From positions 10,961,927 through 11,025,926 of the forward strand of contig CM036767.1 of NCBI GenBank assembly GCA_020796225.1: 64,000 bases of DNA, in the 5' to 3' direction. A model generated the notes under the pieces. It did not search any database. It was not told the DNA's origin and saw only the letters and a program-made list of their open reading frames with translations. Source of the stretch: Arion vulgaris (taxonomy: Eukaryota; Mollusca; Gastropoda; Stylommatophora; Arionidae). Both the position numbers and the translations under genes were made by a program. Below, piece after piece: positions 13,101 to 20,032 of this stretch. Numbering within the stretch: position 1 is the first letter of the stretch; each line of letters begins with the position of its first letter.

Positions 13101-13630
13101 GTCTATATGGAACGCTCGAAGAAGAATTTGAGCCCATAACATTCAGAACGCACTGCAAACATCTCAAACTCTCCCCCTCCCCAACCATCCCAAAATGTGA
13201 AATTGGCATGTGACACAGTTTGATAATATTTAATATCATGGCTAGATGTGCTTATTAAATAAACTGTACTATTTTCAGGGTAACTATCACCATGGCAGTG
13301 AGTGCCTTTTGGCATGGTATTCACCCCGGTTACTACCTCAGTTTCTTGACCGTTCCACCAATCCTTATGGCAGAAGAGGTGACGACCAAGGCTTTCAGAG
13401 ATGGTGCCTCTCCCAAGATGCAGCGGGCTTTTGACTGGGCATGTTGGTTTTTCAAGATGCGGGGTTTTGACTACATGTGTATGGGATTTCTGCTTCTTAA
13501 GCTGGGCTCTACCATAAGATATTGGTATTCCATTTATTTCTTAGGCCATGTAGTCATCATAATATTGTTTGTTTTAGGAAAGTTAGTTCTGGTTCTTAAC
13601 CCTAGAAAACCATTGAAAGGTACAGAATAA
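1104..13630 (+). CDS. MBOAT7: MBOAT7, lysophosphatidylinositol acyltransferase (seven coding exons, one frame break)
   Basis: Multi-pass membrane O-acyltransferase. The family transfers polyunsaturated acyl-CoA, typically arachidonoyl-CoA, to lysophosphatidylinositol in the ER. Exons: 1104-1330, 4390-4516, 7068-7239, 8805-8956, 9984-10192, 11327-11510, 13279-13630. All introns are GT/AG and the phases agree except between exons 6 and 7. Exon 2 has LPAPSPVTNAAQLFLTLR; exons 3-4 join as GILTG-PYFKYRTYQDW; exon 6 has YWNMSVQYW with the MBOAT asparagine (about residue 335); exon 7 has SAFWHGIHPGYYLSF with the catalytic histidine (about 369) and YMCMGF. The first Met of exon 1 was chosen because the N-terminus then matches family length. 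Exon 6 reads into TAA at 11499. Dropping one C of the CCCC at 11490-11493 restores phase and gives 473 codons, against 472 residues in human MBOAT7. I see a conserved gene with a likely assembly indel; a recent pseudogene is less likely. Confidence 0.93.
1640..2005 (-). mobile_element. LINE-a 3' fragment
   Basis: Antisense copy of the C-terminal and 3' region of a LINE also seen at 23090-23555. Its coding sense there reads LQIRKRKLRYFG...GWIQ...MTAAEAGHLAYERE and ends in a GATGAT tail. It lies in MBOAT7 intron 1. Confidence 0.6.
1783..1857. repeat. 18-bp tandem repeat, about 4 units
   Basis: Four head-to-tail copies of the unit TCTCCTGAGTCGTCCTCT inside the LINE-a fragment. At the matching point other LINE-a copies have a single unit, so this is a local expansion in this copy. 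Confidence 0.9.
2125..2226 (+). mobile_element. Penelope-like element 3' tail fragment
   Basis: Diverged copy of the 3' end shared by the Penelope-like elements at 35552 and 62046, recognisable from GCTTGATAAAGGTCTTTTGG followed by a T-rich TTGCTGTATCTTG block. Confidence 0.5.
2229..2503 (-). mobile_element. SINE-B, tRNA-derived
   Basis: Full-length SINE of about 275 bp. Its minus-strand 5' end is a tRNA-like head (GAGAGCCGCTGTAACG, B-box-like GGTTCAGCTCC), followed by a body with the direct-repeat word GTCGACCCAGCCTCAACTGG. The 3' end is GGTATGA...GGTTCC running into a T tract. Sister copies are at 3304, 12691 and 55147. Confidence 0.85.
2504..2924. other. MBOAT7 intron 1 spacer, nothing recognised
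   Basis: AT-rich intronic sequence without a coding frame or a repeat that I can match elsewhere in the window. Confidence 0.3.
2925..3130 (+). mobile_element. LINE-a C-terminal fragment
   Basis: Sense-strand match to the LINE-a end (GGAGAGGAAGACAAATGAG, then a block equivalent to MTAAVAE and a short linker). It stops immediately before the hAT target duplication at 3131. Confidence 0.55.
3131..3815. mobile_element. Non-autonomous hAT element with nested SINE-B
   Basis: Inverted ends: left CAGCATTTCCCAAACTGGGG, right complement CAGCGGTTCCCAAACTTTGC. Each is bordered by an 8-bp target duplication, ATCTAAAG at 3131-3138 and ATCTAGAG at 3808-3815 (7 of 8 match; hAT targets favour TCTAGA cores). 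The element is 3139-3807. Removing the nested SINE leaves about 390 bp. No transposase is encoded. Confidence 0.8.
3304..3581 (-). mobile_element. SINE-B nested in hAT element
   Basis: Complete SINE-B copy with its tail as an A-run on the plus strand at 3304-3320. Flanks ACCTGGACC (left) and ACCTGGTAC (right) look like a decayed target duplication. It is younger than the hAT element it interrupts. Confidence 0.85.
3816..4389. other. MBOAT7 intron 1 end, no gene or clear repeat
   Basis: Contains a GC-richer block around 3975-4130 that does not match other repeats in the window and carries no coding frame I recognise. Confidence 0.3.
4557..4770. mobile_element. SPIN-like hAT MITE with perfect 8-bp target duplication
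   Basis: A 198-bp element at 4565-4762 begins CAGTGGTTTTCAATCTTCC and ends GAGAACCACTG. TGTTAGGG is duplicated exactly on both sides (4557-4564 and 4763-4770). Internal words such as CACAACATGAGGAACTGTAT (complement strand) and GGTTCGCGACCCACAG match my recollection of the SPIN family of horizontally transferred hAT elements. It carries no coding capacity. Intron 2 of MBOAT7. Confidence 0.88.
4927..5431. mobile_element. piggyBac-like MITE with TTAA target duplication
   Basis: TTAA at 4927-4930 and 5428-5431 bound inverted ends CTCTTTCCACG (left) and CTCTTTCCATACG (complement of right). TTAA targets with C(C/T)CTTT termini are the piggyBac signature. A SINE-C copy interrupts it, so the original element was about 320 bp. 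Confidence 0.7.
5166..5340 (-). mobile_element. SINE-C, tRNA-derived, nested in the piggyBac-like MITE
   Basis: Minus-strand SINE with a tRNA-like head (B-box-like GGTTCAACTC in better copies), an AGAAAGCTACAGGTTCCCAG body and a GAGCCGAAG/GATGTCCATG tail ending in GATC plus A-rich sequence. Flanks GGTAGTTCGTTT and GGCAGTTACGTTT look like a decayed target duplication. Confidence 0.8.
5740..5900 (-). repeat. Interspersed repeat with tRNA-like ends (family K)
   Basis: Matches 31250-31425 over blocks GACCC(T/C)CAAGTAA, ATGTGCACA and ATCAACTTC...GACCCC/AACCCC. Reading on the minus strand, the spacing resembles a tRNA-headed SINE. Only two copies are in the window, so the boundaries are soft. Confidence 0.45.
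6060..6475 (+). mobile_element. LINE-b C-terminal and 3' end (RTE/BovB-like)
   Basis: Frame at 6062-6337 reads DFAVTFVNGCLRRIEGLRW...KRRWRWIGHTLRRP...NPQGK, the post-RT region typical of RTE-type LINEs. A frameshift follows, and the end is a GAAGAAGAAG tail at 6450-6460. A minus-strand relative is at 31715. Confidence 0.75.
6480..6712 (-). mobile_element. SINE-G (tRNA-like head)
   Basis: Antisense copy of the family at 55830 and 18700. Shared blocks are the GTGCTCAACTTG(A) and GGACCTACAT words and the end CACAGAGATCCC, which on the minus strand is the 5' GGGATCTCTGTG start. Confidence 0.5.
6719..6968 (-). mobile_element. SINE-A, full length
   Basis: About 250 bp. On the element strand it starts CGCCCGTGTG, contains AAAGAATA, ACCT(A)CAAGGCATGTCG, AGGTAGCTT-like and GCGCATAA words, then GATCACATACAAATCACA and a GAAGAA tail. 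It has no tRNA B box. This is the commonest repeat of the window, with 16 copies, nine of them in plus orientation. Confidence 0.88.
7345..7593 (+). mobile_element. SINE-A
   Basis: Plus-strand copy missing the first few bases of the CGCCCGTG head. Complete tail CGAAGAAGAGG. Immediately downstream of MBOAT7 exon 3. Confidence 0.85.
7860..8112 (-). mobile_element. LINE-a 3' fragment
   Basis: Starts with the antisense GATGAT tail (CATCATCAAATAGCTTGTCC) and runs back through the LINE-a C-terminus to the TATGTCCAAAATACTT block. It is truncated at the 5' side. Confidence 0.7.
8317..8570 (+). mobile_element. SINE-A, full length
   Basis: Copy from GTGTGGTGTCGGGG to TTGAAGAAGAAGAAG, well conserved in the central GCAGAAATCGGAGGTGCTGG block. 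MBOAT7 intron 3. Confidence 0.88.
9001..9250 (-). mobile_element. LINE-e 3' fragment with GAA tail
   Basis: The antisense strand encodes GRPRKRWLDGVAESC...QATRTAQDKTENHD, a LINE C-terminus, and ends in a GAAGAAG tail (plus strand TTCTTCTTTTGTCGTCACAC). Copies are at 16671, 38272 and 41138. MBOAT7 intron 4. Confidence 0.65.
9420..9790. repeat. Minisatellite, about 24-25 bp unit
   Basis: Imperfect tandem copies of ACCACATTAGCTCCATCACC-AGTAA, at least a dozen. The best-preserved units are at 9640-9775, and they become more degenerate to the left. Intron 4 of MBOAT7. Confidence 0.88.
10272..10493 (-). mobile_element. SINE-D, tRNA-derived
   Basis: On the minus strand: tRNA-like head with B-box-like GTTCAAACTCC, then TTCAGAAAGCAATGGCAAA, AAGTGGTGC and TCTGTAAAGGATATGC at the 3' end. 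Copies are at 53885, 55455, 59437 and 60228. Confidence 0.7.
10815..11064 (+). mobile_element. SINE-A, full length
   Basis: Starts CGCCCGTGTGTTGCC and ends CAAAGAAGAAAG. MBOAT7 intron 5. Confidence 0.88.
11656..11907 (+). mobile_element. SINE-A, full length
   Basis: Starts GCCCGTGTGGTGCCC and ends CGAAGAAGAAG. It sits in intron 6, just after the exon with the MBOAT7 frame break. Confidence 0.88.
12142..12401. mobile_element. Tc1/mariner-type MITE with TA target duplication
   Basis: A 256-bp palindromic-end element. The left terminus TACAGGATGTTCAAGATAAA is repeated exactly as the complement of the right terminus, and the inverted repeat continues to AAGCG. TA flanks each side (12142-12143 and 12400-12401). 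No coding capacity. MBOAT7 intron 6. Confidence 0.85.
12520..12622 (-). mobile_element. SINE-E fragment, cut by SINE-A
   Basis: Antisense SINE-E block with GAGTGTTGCG...TGTAGCTC...CAGGATTCGAGC (complement of its B-box-like region). It ends exactly where the SINE-A head starts at 12623. Confidence 0.55.
12623..13126 (+). mobile_element. SINE-A interrupted by SINE-B
   Basis: SINE-A halves at 12623-12690 and 12965-13126 flank a complete antisense SINE-B. About 20 bp of SINE-A is missing at the junction. Order of events: SINE-E, then SINE-A, then SINE-B. Confidence 0.88.
12691..12964 (-). mobile_element. SINE-B nested in SINE-A
   Basis: Full-length antisense copy running from the GGTTCCTTTACTTT end (plus TAAAGTAAAG) to the GAGAGCCGC start. 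Confidence 0.88.
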
Positions 13631-13744
13631 ACACAAGTAAAATTATTGTATATGTCTATAGAGAAACTTCACAACCTCCTCTCTTTTTTTCTGAATACTT
13701 CCTGTGAAGAAACTGGCTTGTTTGGCCGGTTTTAGACCAGAAAA

Positions 13745-14115
13745 TGACTTTTTTTAAACCAAAATGAATTGATTGTTAATGACAAGAAAATTAATTGTTT
13801 TATTAGTTCATGACAGAAAATGCTGAATTGTTTTATTAGTTCATGATGTTATACGACAAAATGATTTGTTTTAGTTAGCTTTAAGCATGACAAGAAAATG
13901 ATTTGTTTTATTGTTTCATGACAAAAGAACATGATGTTGTTTTATTAGTTCATGACAAGAAAATGAATTGTTTTATTAGTTCATGACAAGAAAATGATTT
14001 GTTTTATTGTTTCATGACAAGAAAATGATTTGTTTTATTGTTTCATGACAAGAAAATGATTTGTTTTATTGTTTCATGACAAGAAAATGATTTGTTTTGT
14101 GGTTAGTTCATAACC
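13745..14115. repeat. 31-bp minisatellite downstream of MBOAT7
   Basis: About ten imperfect units of GACAAGAAAATGATTTGTTT-TATTGTTTCAT. The last four, from about 13985, are nearly identical, and earlier ones vary in length. It begins about 115 bp after the stop codon, so it probably lies in the 3' UTR. Confidence 0.92.
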
Positions 14116-14830
14116 TGTTTTGTTATTAACTCATTGTGTAGAAATGTGGCTTAAAACACAATACACTTGTTACTGTTTGGTTTAGCAAGATGGCAAACTC
14201 ATTGTTGTTAAATTTTTTCAGAGTTTATTTAAGTGTTGTCATATTTAAAGATGTATTTAAAATTTAGGAAATGGCAATTTTAAATGATAACAACAGAGCA
14301 AGCTGTTGGACATGTGCACAGTGATTCCAAGATGAATTAGATTTAGACATTATTTTGATATCGAAACTGAATCATTTTACCATTAAATTAAAAAATCTGT
14401 CGTTACTGCCTGTAATACCCTTTTTGGGCAGTATAGGACATGAGCCTATGGAATTTAATGGCCACATGACTAGTTCCTCTGGCGATAAGGTTAACATGGT
14501 TGTATATGGTGTGTCCCATGTAATATATCAAATAAATTTGATAGTTCTTGGTCTCATGCAAATATATTCAGATGATATAAGTCATTAAAAAATTGTACAT
14601 CGCTTAGTTGTACCACAGTAACTAGTTTTAAATATGAATCTGTTTTGTGCAGTCCTAGGAAATGGGTTTTTATGGTATGAGTGGCCAGGGTTCAAAGGGT
14701 TAACAAGTTGAATCTCTGTCATGTTTCAGTAAAAGTTGTCACATTAAAGACACTCCTGACCTAATATAATTTGTTGGCAGAAATGTTGGGCATTTATTTA
14801 AACTCAATATTCCTATTTTTATCAATAATT
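14116..14830. other. Intergenic, no gene seen
   Basis: AT-rich region. Around 14680-14702 the text GGGTTCAAAGGGTTAA resembles a piggyBac-type right end, but no matching left end is visible. Confidence 0.3.
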
Positions 14831-14831
14831 A

Positions 14832-14960
14832 TTATTGTTTGCATTCGTTCTTCTCAACCAGTTTAATCACTCTCTTGTGATATTTTTTTTTGGCCAATAT
14901 TGACTAGGCATTGCACCTTGATTCATAAGCCCCTACATGTGTAGGACAGGCACATCCACA
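14832..14960 (-). mobile_element. Degraded SINE-A2 fragment
   Basis: Weak antisense match to the SINE-A2 tail half (GCATTCGTTCTTCTCAACC, TTGTGATAT, then AAGCCCCTACATGTGTAGGA). Confidence 0.45.
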
Positions 14961-15214
14961 ATTTTCGGCCTATATAATTTTTTTTATACTATATCATTTT
15001 TCATAAAGGAACAAACAGGCAAAAGTTTTATGTATTGTGACTGCCCTGACAATTCAAATTTTGTATCTTGTATTTACAAAGGAACCAATGGATCAAGTGT
15101 ACAGCATAAAATATTTCAGAAATATGAGTACCGTTACAGTTTTTAAAAACACCAGAAAACAGAACGGTTTGTTAGTATGGATATGTGCCGTTTTTCCTAC
15201 AGTATCATCAATTT

Positions 15215-15295
15215 TTTGCCATGTTTTCGTTGCTTGATAAAGACCTTATTGTCGAGAAGTTAAGTTAGTCTCTTGTTGTATATAGTTAAATTACA
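15215..15295 (+). mobile_element. Penelope-like 3' tail fragment
   Basis: CGTTGCTTGATAAAGACCTT followed by GTCGAGAAGTT is a diverged copy of the repeated Penelope 3' motif. Confidence 0.45.
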
Positions 15296-15349
15296 ATTTC
15301 ATTTTTAAATATTTCCTCATTATTTATTCACCATTTTCTAAATTGCATT

Positions 15350-15472
15350 GGGGACCCTCGCCAGGTCTACAGAGTTCATGCGCTGCCGCTGAGATCTTCC
15401 TGTGTAAGAAAGAGATTGGAGCACACTTGGTTATTCATCGAAGTGCAATGATGATGATCTTATCGATCAATC
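15350..15472 (+). repeat. Repeat family F (short, LINE-f-like 3' end)
   Basis: About 120-bp unit: GGGACCCTCGC, TACAGAGTTCATGCGCTGC, GAGATCTTCCTGTGTAAGAA, GATTGGAGCACAC, then an AATGATGATG tail. The end is similar to the 3' end of LINE-f (GATCGGAGCACCTATGGAC). Six copies are in the window. Confidence 0.75.
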
Positions 15473-15739
15473 AAATTTCCCCATTGCTGTAAGCATAAGC
15501 AATTACCAGAAGTTGTAAATGAAAACACATCAGAAAATATTTTGAGATCATGTTATAAGATATGTGGAGGGACCAAAAATAGAATGGTGCAGGCATCTTA
15601 TTTAGTCCATTTTGTGTTGGCAATAGTAAAATATCTAATCTGAGAGCACTAGAAAGAGGTCGATCAATATACATTATCAAAATACTTCAACATGGCTCAC
15701 AACAACTGTTGAAACATCAACGAAAACTTTCCATGGTGC

Positions 15740-16045
15740 TTCACAGTACATCAGTGAGAGATTGTGCATATTTATTTACTATTTGTTATCAGTTGGCTAT
15801 CATCATAGCACTCTGGACATGTCCATAGGTGCTCCGATCTCAACAAATCCAGCAGCATCCAATGGCCCAACACCCCAGTTCGATGTTGATTAATCAATCT
15901 CTTTGCATATTTGGTATGTCGTTCTTTTCGGCCTGTACCAATATTGACACCCATCTCTCTCAGTCTGGTCAGGAGTGGGACTGCAACCCTGAAATTCTTC
16001 TGTTCGAAAAGACTCAGTGCGTTAAGAATGTCATTTCGGTCCATT
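15740..16045 (-). mobile_element. LINE-f C-terminus and 3' end
   Basis: Minus frame of 90 codons: FRVAVPLLTRLREMGVNIGT...[19 protein letters not shown], ending SEHLWTCPECYDDS. This is the post-RNase H tail of an I-like LINE; relatives are at 22380-22715 and 53540-53760. Confidence 0.7.
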
Positions 16046-16329
16046 GAAGTTCCTTCTGATTACTATTTGTATATTATTGACCTTCTGTATTATGAAAAAA
16101 ATAATTGTTTGCAGTTAAGATTATTATTTTTGTTCCCAAGATTCACAGTTAATAATTTATAGTGAAAGTTTTCAATGAGAGTAGTGATAGAGTAGAAGTT
16201 AGTCAAATTGTTTCATAGGCGATTGATCCCTGGATAAAAATTCGCAGTAGAATATTTTCCAACCGTAAGGGCTCTCTATTCTGCAACAGCTTGATATTAA
16301 AGAGCATAACATCAAGGAAAATTAAATAT

Positions 16330-16550
16330 TGTGAACACATCAAATGACATGAGTGCCTGGATAAGATCATTTTGGAGGGAATGGTGTCTGGAAGAAGAAT
16401 GAGAGGAAGGCCTCCAAGAAGGTGAGTGCAAGATGTGATTGACAATCTGTGAATGACTGCTCCTGACGCAGGTCAACTTACAAGCTACTTGATGATGCAG
16501 GGATCTCAGGTTGATCCAGCAAACACTGGGACACAGAGAAATACTGGGAA
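16330..16550 (+). mobile_element. LINE-a related fragment
   Basis: Sense copy of the RR-rich C-terminus (GAAGAAGAATGAGAGGAAGG, PPR region) followed by ATGACTGCTCCTGACGC, diverged from the main LINE-a group. Antisense relative at 17930. Confidence 0.5.
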
Positions 16551-16670
16551 GTAAAAACAACCTGAGTGATGATGTAAACCCCCCTCCCCAATCATATGCT
16601 GTTGGTTAAAAAAAAAGTACATTCCTAATACCTTAATTCCCAATATATCACATGGTATGAAAACTGGTTC

Positions 16671-16860
16671 CTTCTTCTTTTGTCGTCACACTGTTACCGG
16701 GTTGTTGTCCAGTGTTATGGTTTTGTTTTGCGCTTAATGACTTGGGTGATATTTATTTTGGCTTTTTTGACAGGATTCTGCTATGCCATCCAACCATTCA
16801 TGGCCTTCCTCTTGCCTTATTTCCTGTTGTAGAAGACTCTGTATACAGTGAAGTTTGGTT
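16671..16860 (-). mobile_element. LINE-e 3' fragment
   Basis: TTCTTCTTTTGTCGTCACAC end, then the same antisense C-terminal sequence as at 9001, with a few deletions. Confidence 0.6.
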
Positions 16861-17201
16861 GCATTCTTATTAAGTGGCTAATCACTTCATTCTTTTGTTC
16901 TCAATGTAATTCAAGCAAGGTTATTTCCCAGCTTTCTTTCTTATGCTGAAGACTTGTATTTTCTGGTGTTGGTAACTTTTAGTAGGATTGTATTTCACAT
17001 GGAGTTATTTTTACGACTGTGCTTTGCTCATTGTCCATGTTTGGCTCTGGTAACACTGAGTAGGCATGAAAATGCTGTTGATCATCTGTTGTTGCTGTCG
17101 GGGAGTGCCTTAACATGTTAACTGTTTCCTTTACCTGTTATATATGCATATAATGAGAATTACTCTTTAAATTTGTATAAATTGTTCTAAAATATATTTC
17201 T

Positions 17202-17247
17202 GTGTGTGTGTATATATACATATGTATATATATATATACACACACAC
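17202..17247. repeat. (TG)n/(TA)n/(CA)n simple repeat
   Basis: TGTGTGTG, then TATATACATATG, then ATATATACACACAC. Confidence 0.85.
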
Positions 17248-17444
17248 CAACATCACTGGACTTCAGGCAGACCAATAGGTGCTTAATATCTTTCAGCAGA
17301 TGTCAAACATTATGCATGCTGATGGTTTCCACAGCTCATCAGTTATACACATGCTTCTTGTGTTCTAAAGCTGAAGGATTGACTTCATTGCACTGGGATT
17401 ACCCCATATGGCTCGGTTCTCACCACAAATATGGCATGACTACC

Positions 17445-17640
17445 AAGAGTATTGCGCGAATTCTGTAGCTCCTGCAATAATCCTAGGGGTCTCTGGAAAA
17501 ATGCACTCGTGAACAGAACAGTGTGGTCTGGATTCAAACCTACAACCTTAAGAACAGATTGCCACAGCCCTCTGTCTGCGGGACAATGGTCTCTACTTTC
17601 TCATGTCATGCGTACCAGAGGTTTAGCCACAGTTCCCCTG
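17445..17640 (-). mobile_element. SINE-E, tRNA-derived
   Basis: On the minus strand the B-box-like part is GGTTTGAATCCAGAC, followed by the body that reads CACGAGTGCATTTTTCCAGA and CTACAGAATTCGCGCAATAC. Confidence 0.6.
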
Positions 17641-17929
17641 TTCTGCGGTGGGTAGGCAATGGTCTCTACTTTCTCATGTCATGCTTGATAACTTATAAAT
17701 TTCTCTTAATCTCAGGCAATATCCTGGTCGAGTCATCATTATCAAAAAGGGGATCCTTTGGAGACCTCATTACCTCACATCTTTCCAAATAAAAGTGATA
17801 TAGGTGGAACAGAAACGTTAAGAAATGGACAAGGACGATTATATCACAGTGTAACACTAAACAAGTTAACATATCTATCATTCCCTACAAAACACAATTT
17901 CTTATAATCTGTCATCGTTGAAGAAAGCT

Positions 17930-18150
17930 ACTCATCATCATCATCAAGTAGCTTGTTCCTTCCGGAACTTGGCTCCCATGACAGTAGTCATGAAAACGCT
18001 CTGTTCTGTCCAAGTTGACCGGCGTCAGCAGTCATTCTCAGATCATCGATGACATCTTGCACTCATCGTCTTCTAGATCTTCCTCTCATTCTTCTTCCAG
18101 GTACCATTCCCTCCACAATTATCCTCTCTAGGCACTCATGTCGTACTACA
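17930..18150 (-). mobile_element. LINE-a related 3' fragment
   Basis: Begins with an antisense GAT tail (CATCATCATCATCAAGTAGC), then GTTCCTTCCGGAACTTGG and the RR-rich C-terminal region. Confidence 0.6.
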
Positions 18151-18389
18151 ACTACCTTTTAAGGGAACTAAATATCAGTTATACATATTTTTTTATTCAA
18201 CAAAAATTGGATGTTAATAATTGTTGTTGATGAGTTAAATCAAATAATTGGTCAATAAAGTTGTTGCAACTTGCATTTTAAATGTGTGTAAAATAAAGAA
18301 CACAGCCAAACAAAACAATACAATGTATGATATCATCCCAAACATGTGTCTGTAGTTGTCAAGTGTCTTCTGTTTTTGTTTGCTTGATT

Positions 18390-18492
18390 ACCATCATCAT
18401 TGCAGTTTGGTGAGTAACCATGTGTGCTCTGATCTCTTTCTTACAAAAGATCTCAGCGCAGCGCATGAGCTCCGTAGCACCTCGAGGTCCCG
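18390..18492 (-). repeat. Repeat family F, antisense
   Basis: Complement of family F: TGTGTGCTCTGATCTC, CTTACAAAAGATCTCAG, GCATGAGCTC. Confidence 0.6.
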
Positions 18493-18531
18493 ATGTAATT
18501 TAGAAGATGGTGATTATATTATTTTTAATCT

Positions 18532-18690
18532 TCTATTTTGCATTCGTTCTTCACGACCAATTTAAATCACTCTTTGTGATATGTTTGATCTTTGCCAAGA
18601 AAGCGTATACATTGGTTTGGTAGGCCCCTAAACGCATAGACTTCTACCGTTTAGAACACATGCATCCGATTTCAGTCAAATTCTTCTTAA
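18532..18690 (-). mobile_element. SINE-A2 3' half
   Basis: GCATTCGTTCTTCACGACC, ATATGTTTGATCTTTGCC, GGTAGGCCCCTAAACGCATA and ATCCGATTTCAGTCAAA. It is then joined to a SINE-G fragment. Confidence 0.7.
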
Positions 18691-18699
18691 TGAATTTTG

Positions 18700-18925
18700 C
18701 TAGGCTTTCCAGCCTGTTCTTCTCAATTTTGAACTGTCAAGGGTTCTTTTATGTGCTCAACTTGAACACAGGACCTACATTTTATCATCAGTCTCAGGTA
18801 GCACTGGAACTCAATACACTGAGATTAGGAAAAAATATCCAGATGGCTCCACTGGGAAGCGAACCAGTATCTTTGAAACAAGAGTGAGAACCTAACCTCT
18901 ATGCCACATAGACCCCCAAAGAGAC
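18700..18925 (-). mobile_element. SINE-G
   Basis: Antisense copy with CAATTTTGAACTGTCAAGGG, GTGCTCAACTTGAACACAGG and the end CACATAGACCCCC. On the element strand this gives a tRNA-like head and a GTGTTCAA B-box-like word. Confidence 0.6.
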
Positions 18926-19139
18926 TGTCCTTGTTATCCTCCGTTGTCTCCTAAACAATTGTGTTGGATATCACAATATGAATACAGAACTGCCAGGTAA
19001 TGGTCACCAGAGGGAAAATGAAGGGGGAGCAGTAATGTAGGTTCACTGAAAAAGATAGTCATGGGCTGAGCATGATGAATAAATTTTATTGCTTCTTTGA
19101 AAAGCCATTGAAGACTGACTTTTTTGTCAGTCGTATCCA

Positions 19140-19760
19140 GGAAAAAAGCGAAACACATAAAAACAAAGTAATGTAGTTTTACAAAGTACAAAATCAAGAT
19201 AGTGACGTTTCGACCAAAAAGCCTTTATCAAGCAAATATTTTTAAAAACTCAGAAATTCAGACTTCTATACATAAGAAATAAAAATACATTCCGACGATA
19301 AATCCCCAACGACCCTAAACTGAAAATATGTGACTAAAAATGAAATAAATGTGAAAAAATAAGATAAAACATTGATCAATATATACATAGCATATATACA
19401 TTTAACATATACATTATGAAGCATTAGAGGAGACACTGTTAAGAAGCATAGGAATGTAGCGCTTTGAGTCCATGAGGTCACAAGATACCATATAAATATA
19501 TGAGATCATCGGATGGCTGGGACCTGGATATCGGTGAGTTCCCAAATGGTCAGATTGATTGAGATGAGTGGCTACATGAGTCGCAGATCGCTTGCATATA
19601 CCATGTAAATGTGGACTAACACGATCACTAAGCTTCTTGCCAGTTTCACCTATATATGCAGTATCACAATGTTTACAAGTGATGCTGCAGATTATGTTGC
19701 AGAACTGACATGTAAAACCCATTCCTCTGTGAGAGAGCACGCAACTCAGATGGTGACATG
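19140..19760 (-). mobile_element. Penelope-like element, GIY-YIG domain fragment
   Basis: Minus frame encodes FCNIICSITCKHCDTAYIGE-TGKKLSDRV...H, the Cys-containing GIY-YIG endonuclease domain that defines canonical Penelope-like elements. The 3' end on the left holds GACGTTTCGACCAAAAAGCC-TTTATCAAGC. The reverse transcriptase part is absent. Confidence 0.85.
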
Positions 19761-19929
19761 TAAGAATGCCCGGGGGCGTTTAGAATTGTTCTCAGATTTA
19801 GTCAAAATATCATTTATATGCTATCAGCTGTGAACACACTGGACTACAAATCATAAAGATTGTGCAGAGCTGCTTTCTTGCACAATAAAGATAGATAAAT
19901 ATAGAACATGGTCAGGATCAGCGTAGACT

Positions 19930-19935
19930 TTTATT
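19930..19935 (-). promoter_or_regulatory. Candidate polyadenylation signal of F8A
   Basis: AATAAA on the minus strand about 100 bp beyond the F8A stop codon. No other signal is nearer. Confidence 0.5.
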
Positions 19936-20032
19936 CCTGCATTCACCAGTTCCTTATATTTGTTATATACATGTCCTGCATTAACTAGTTCTTTAAATTA
20001 GCATCATCCTTCATGTATTCACTATTTCGTTA

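Noticed and set aside
14116..14702. piggyBac-like element ending at GGGTTCAAAGGGTTAA
   Set aside because: No matching left terminus with TTAA could be found upstream.
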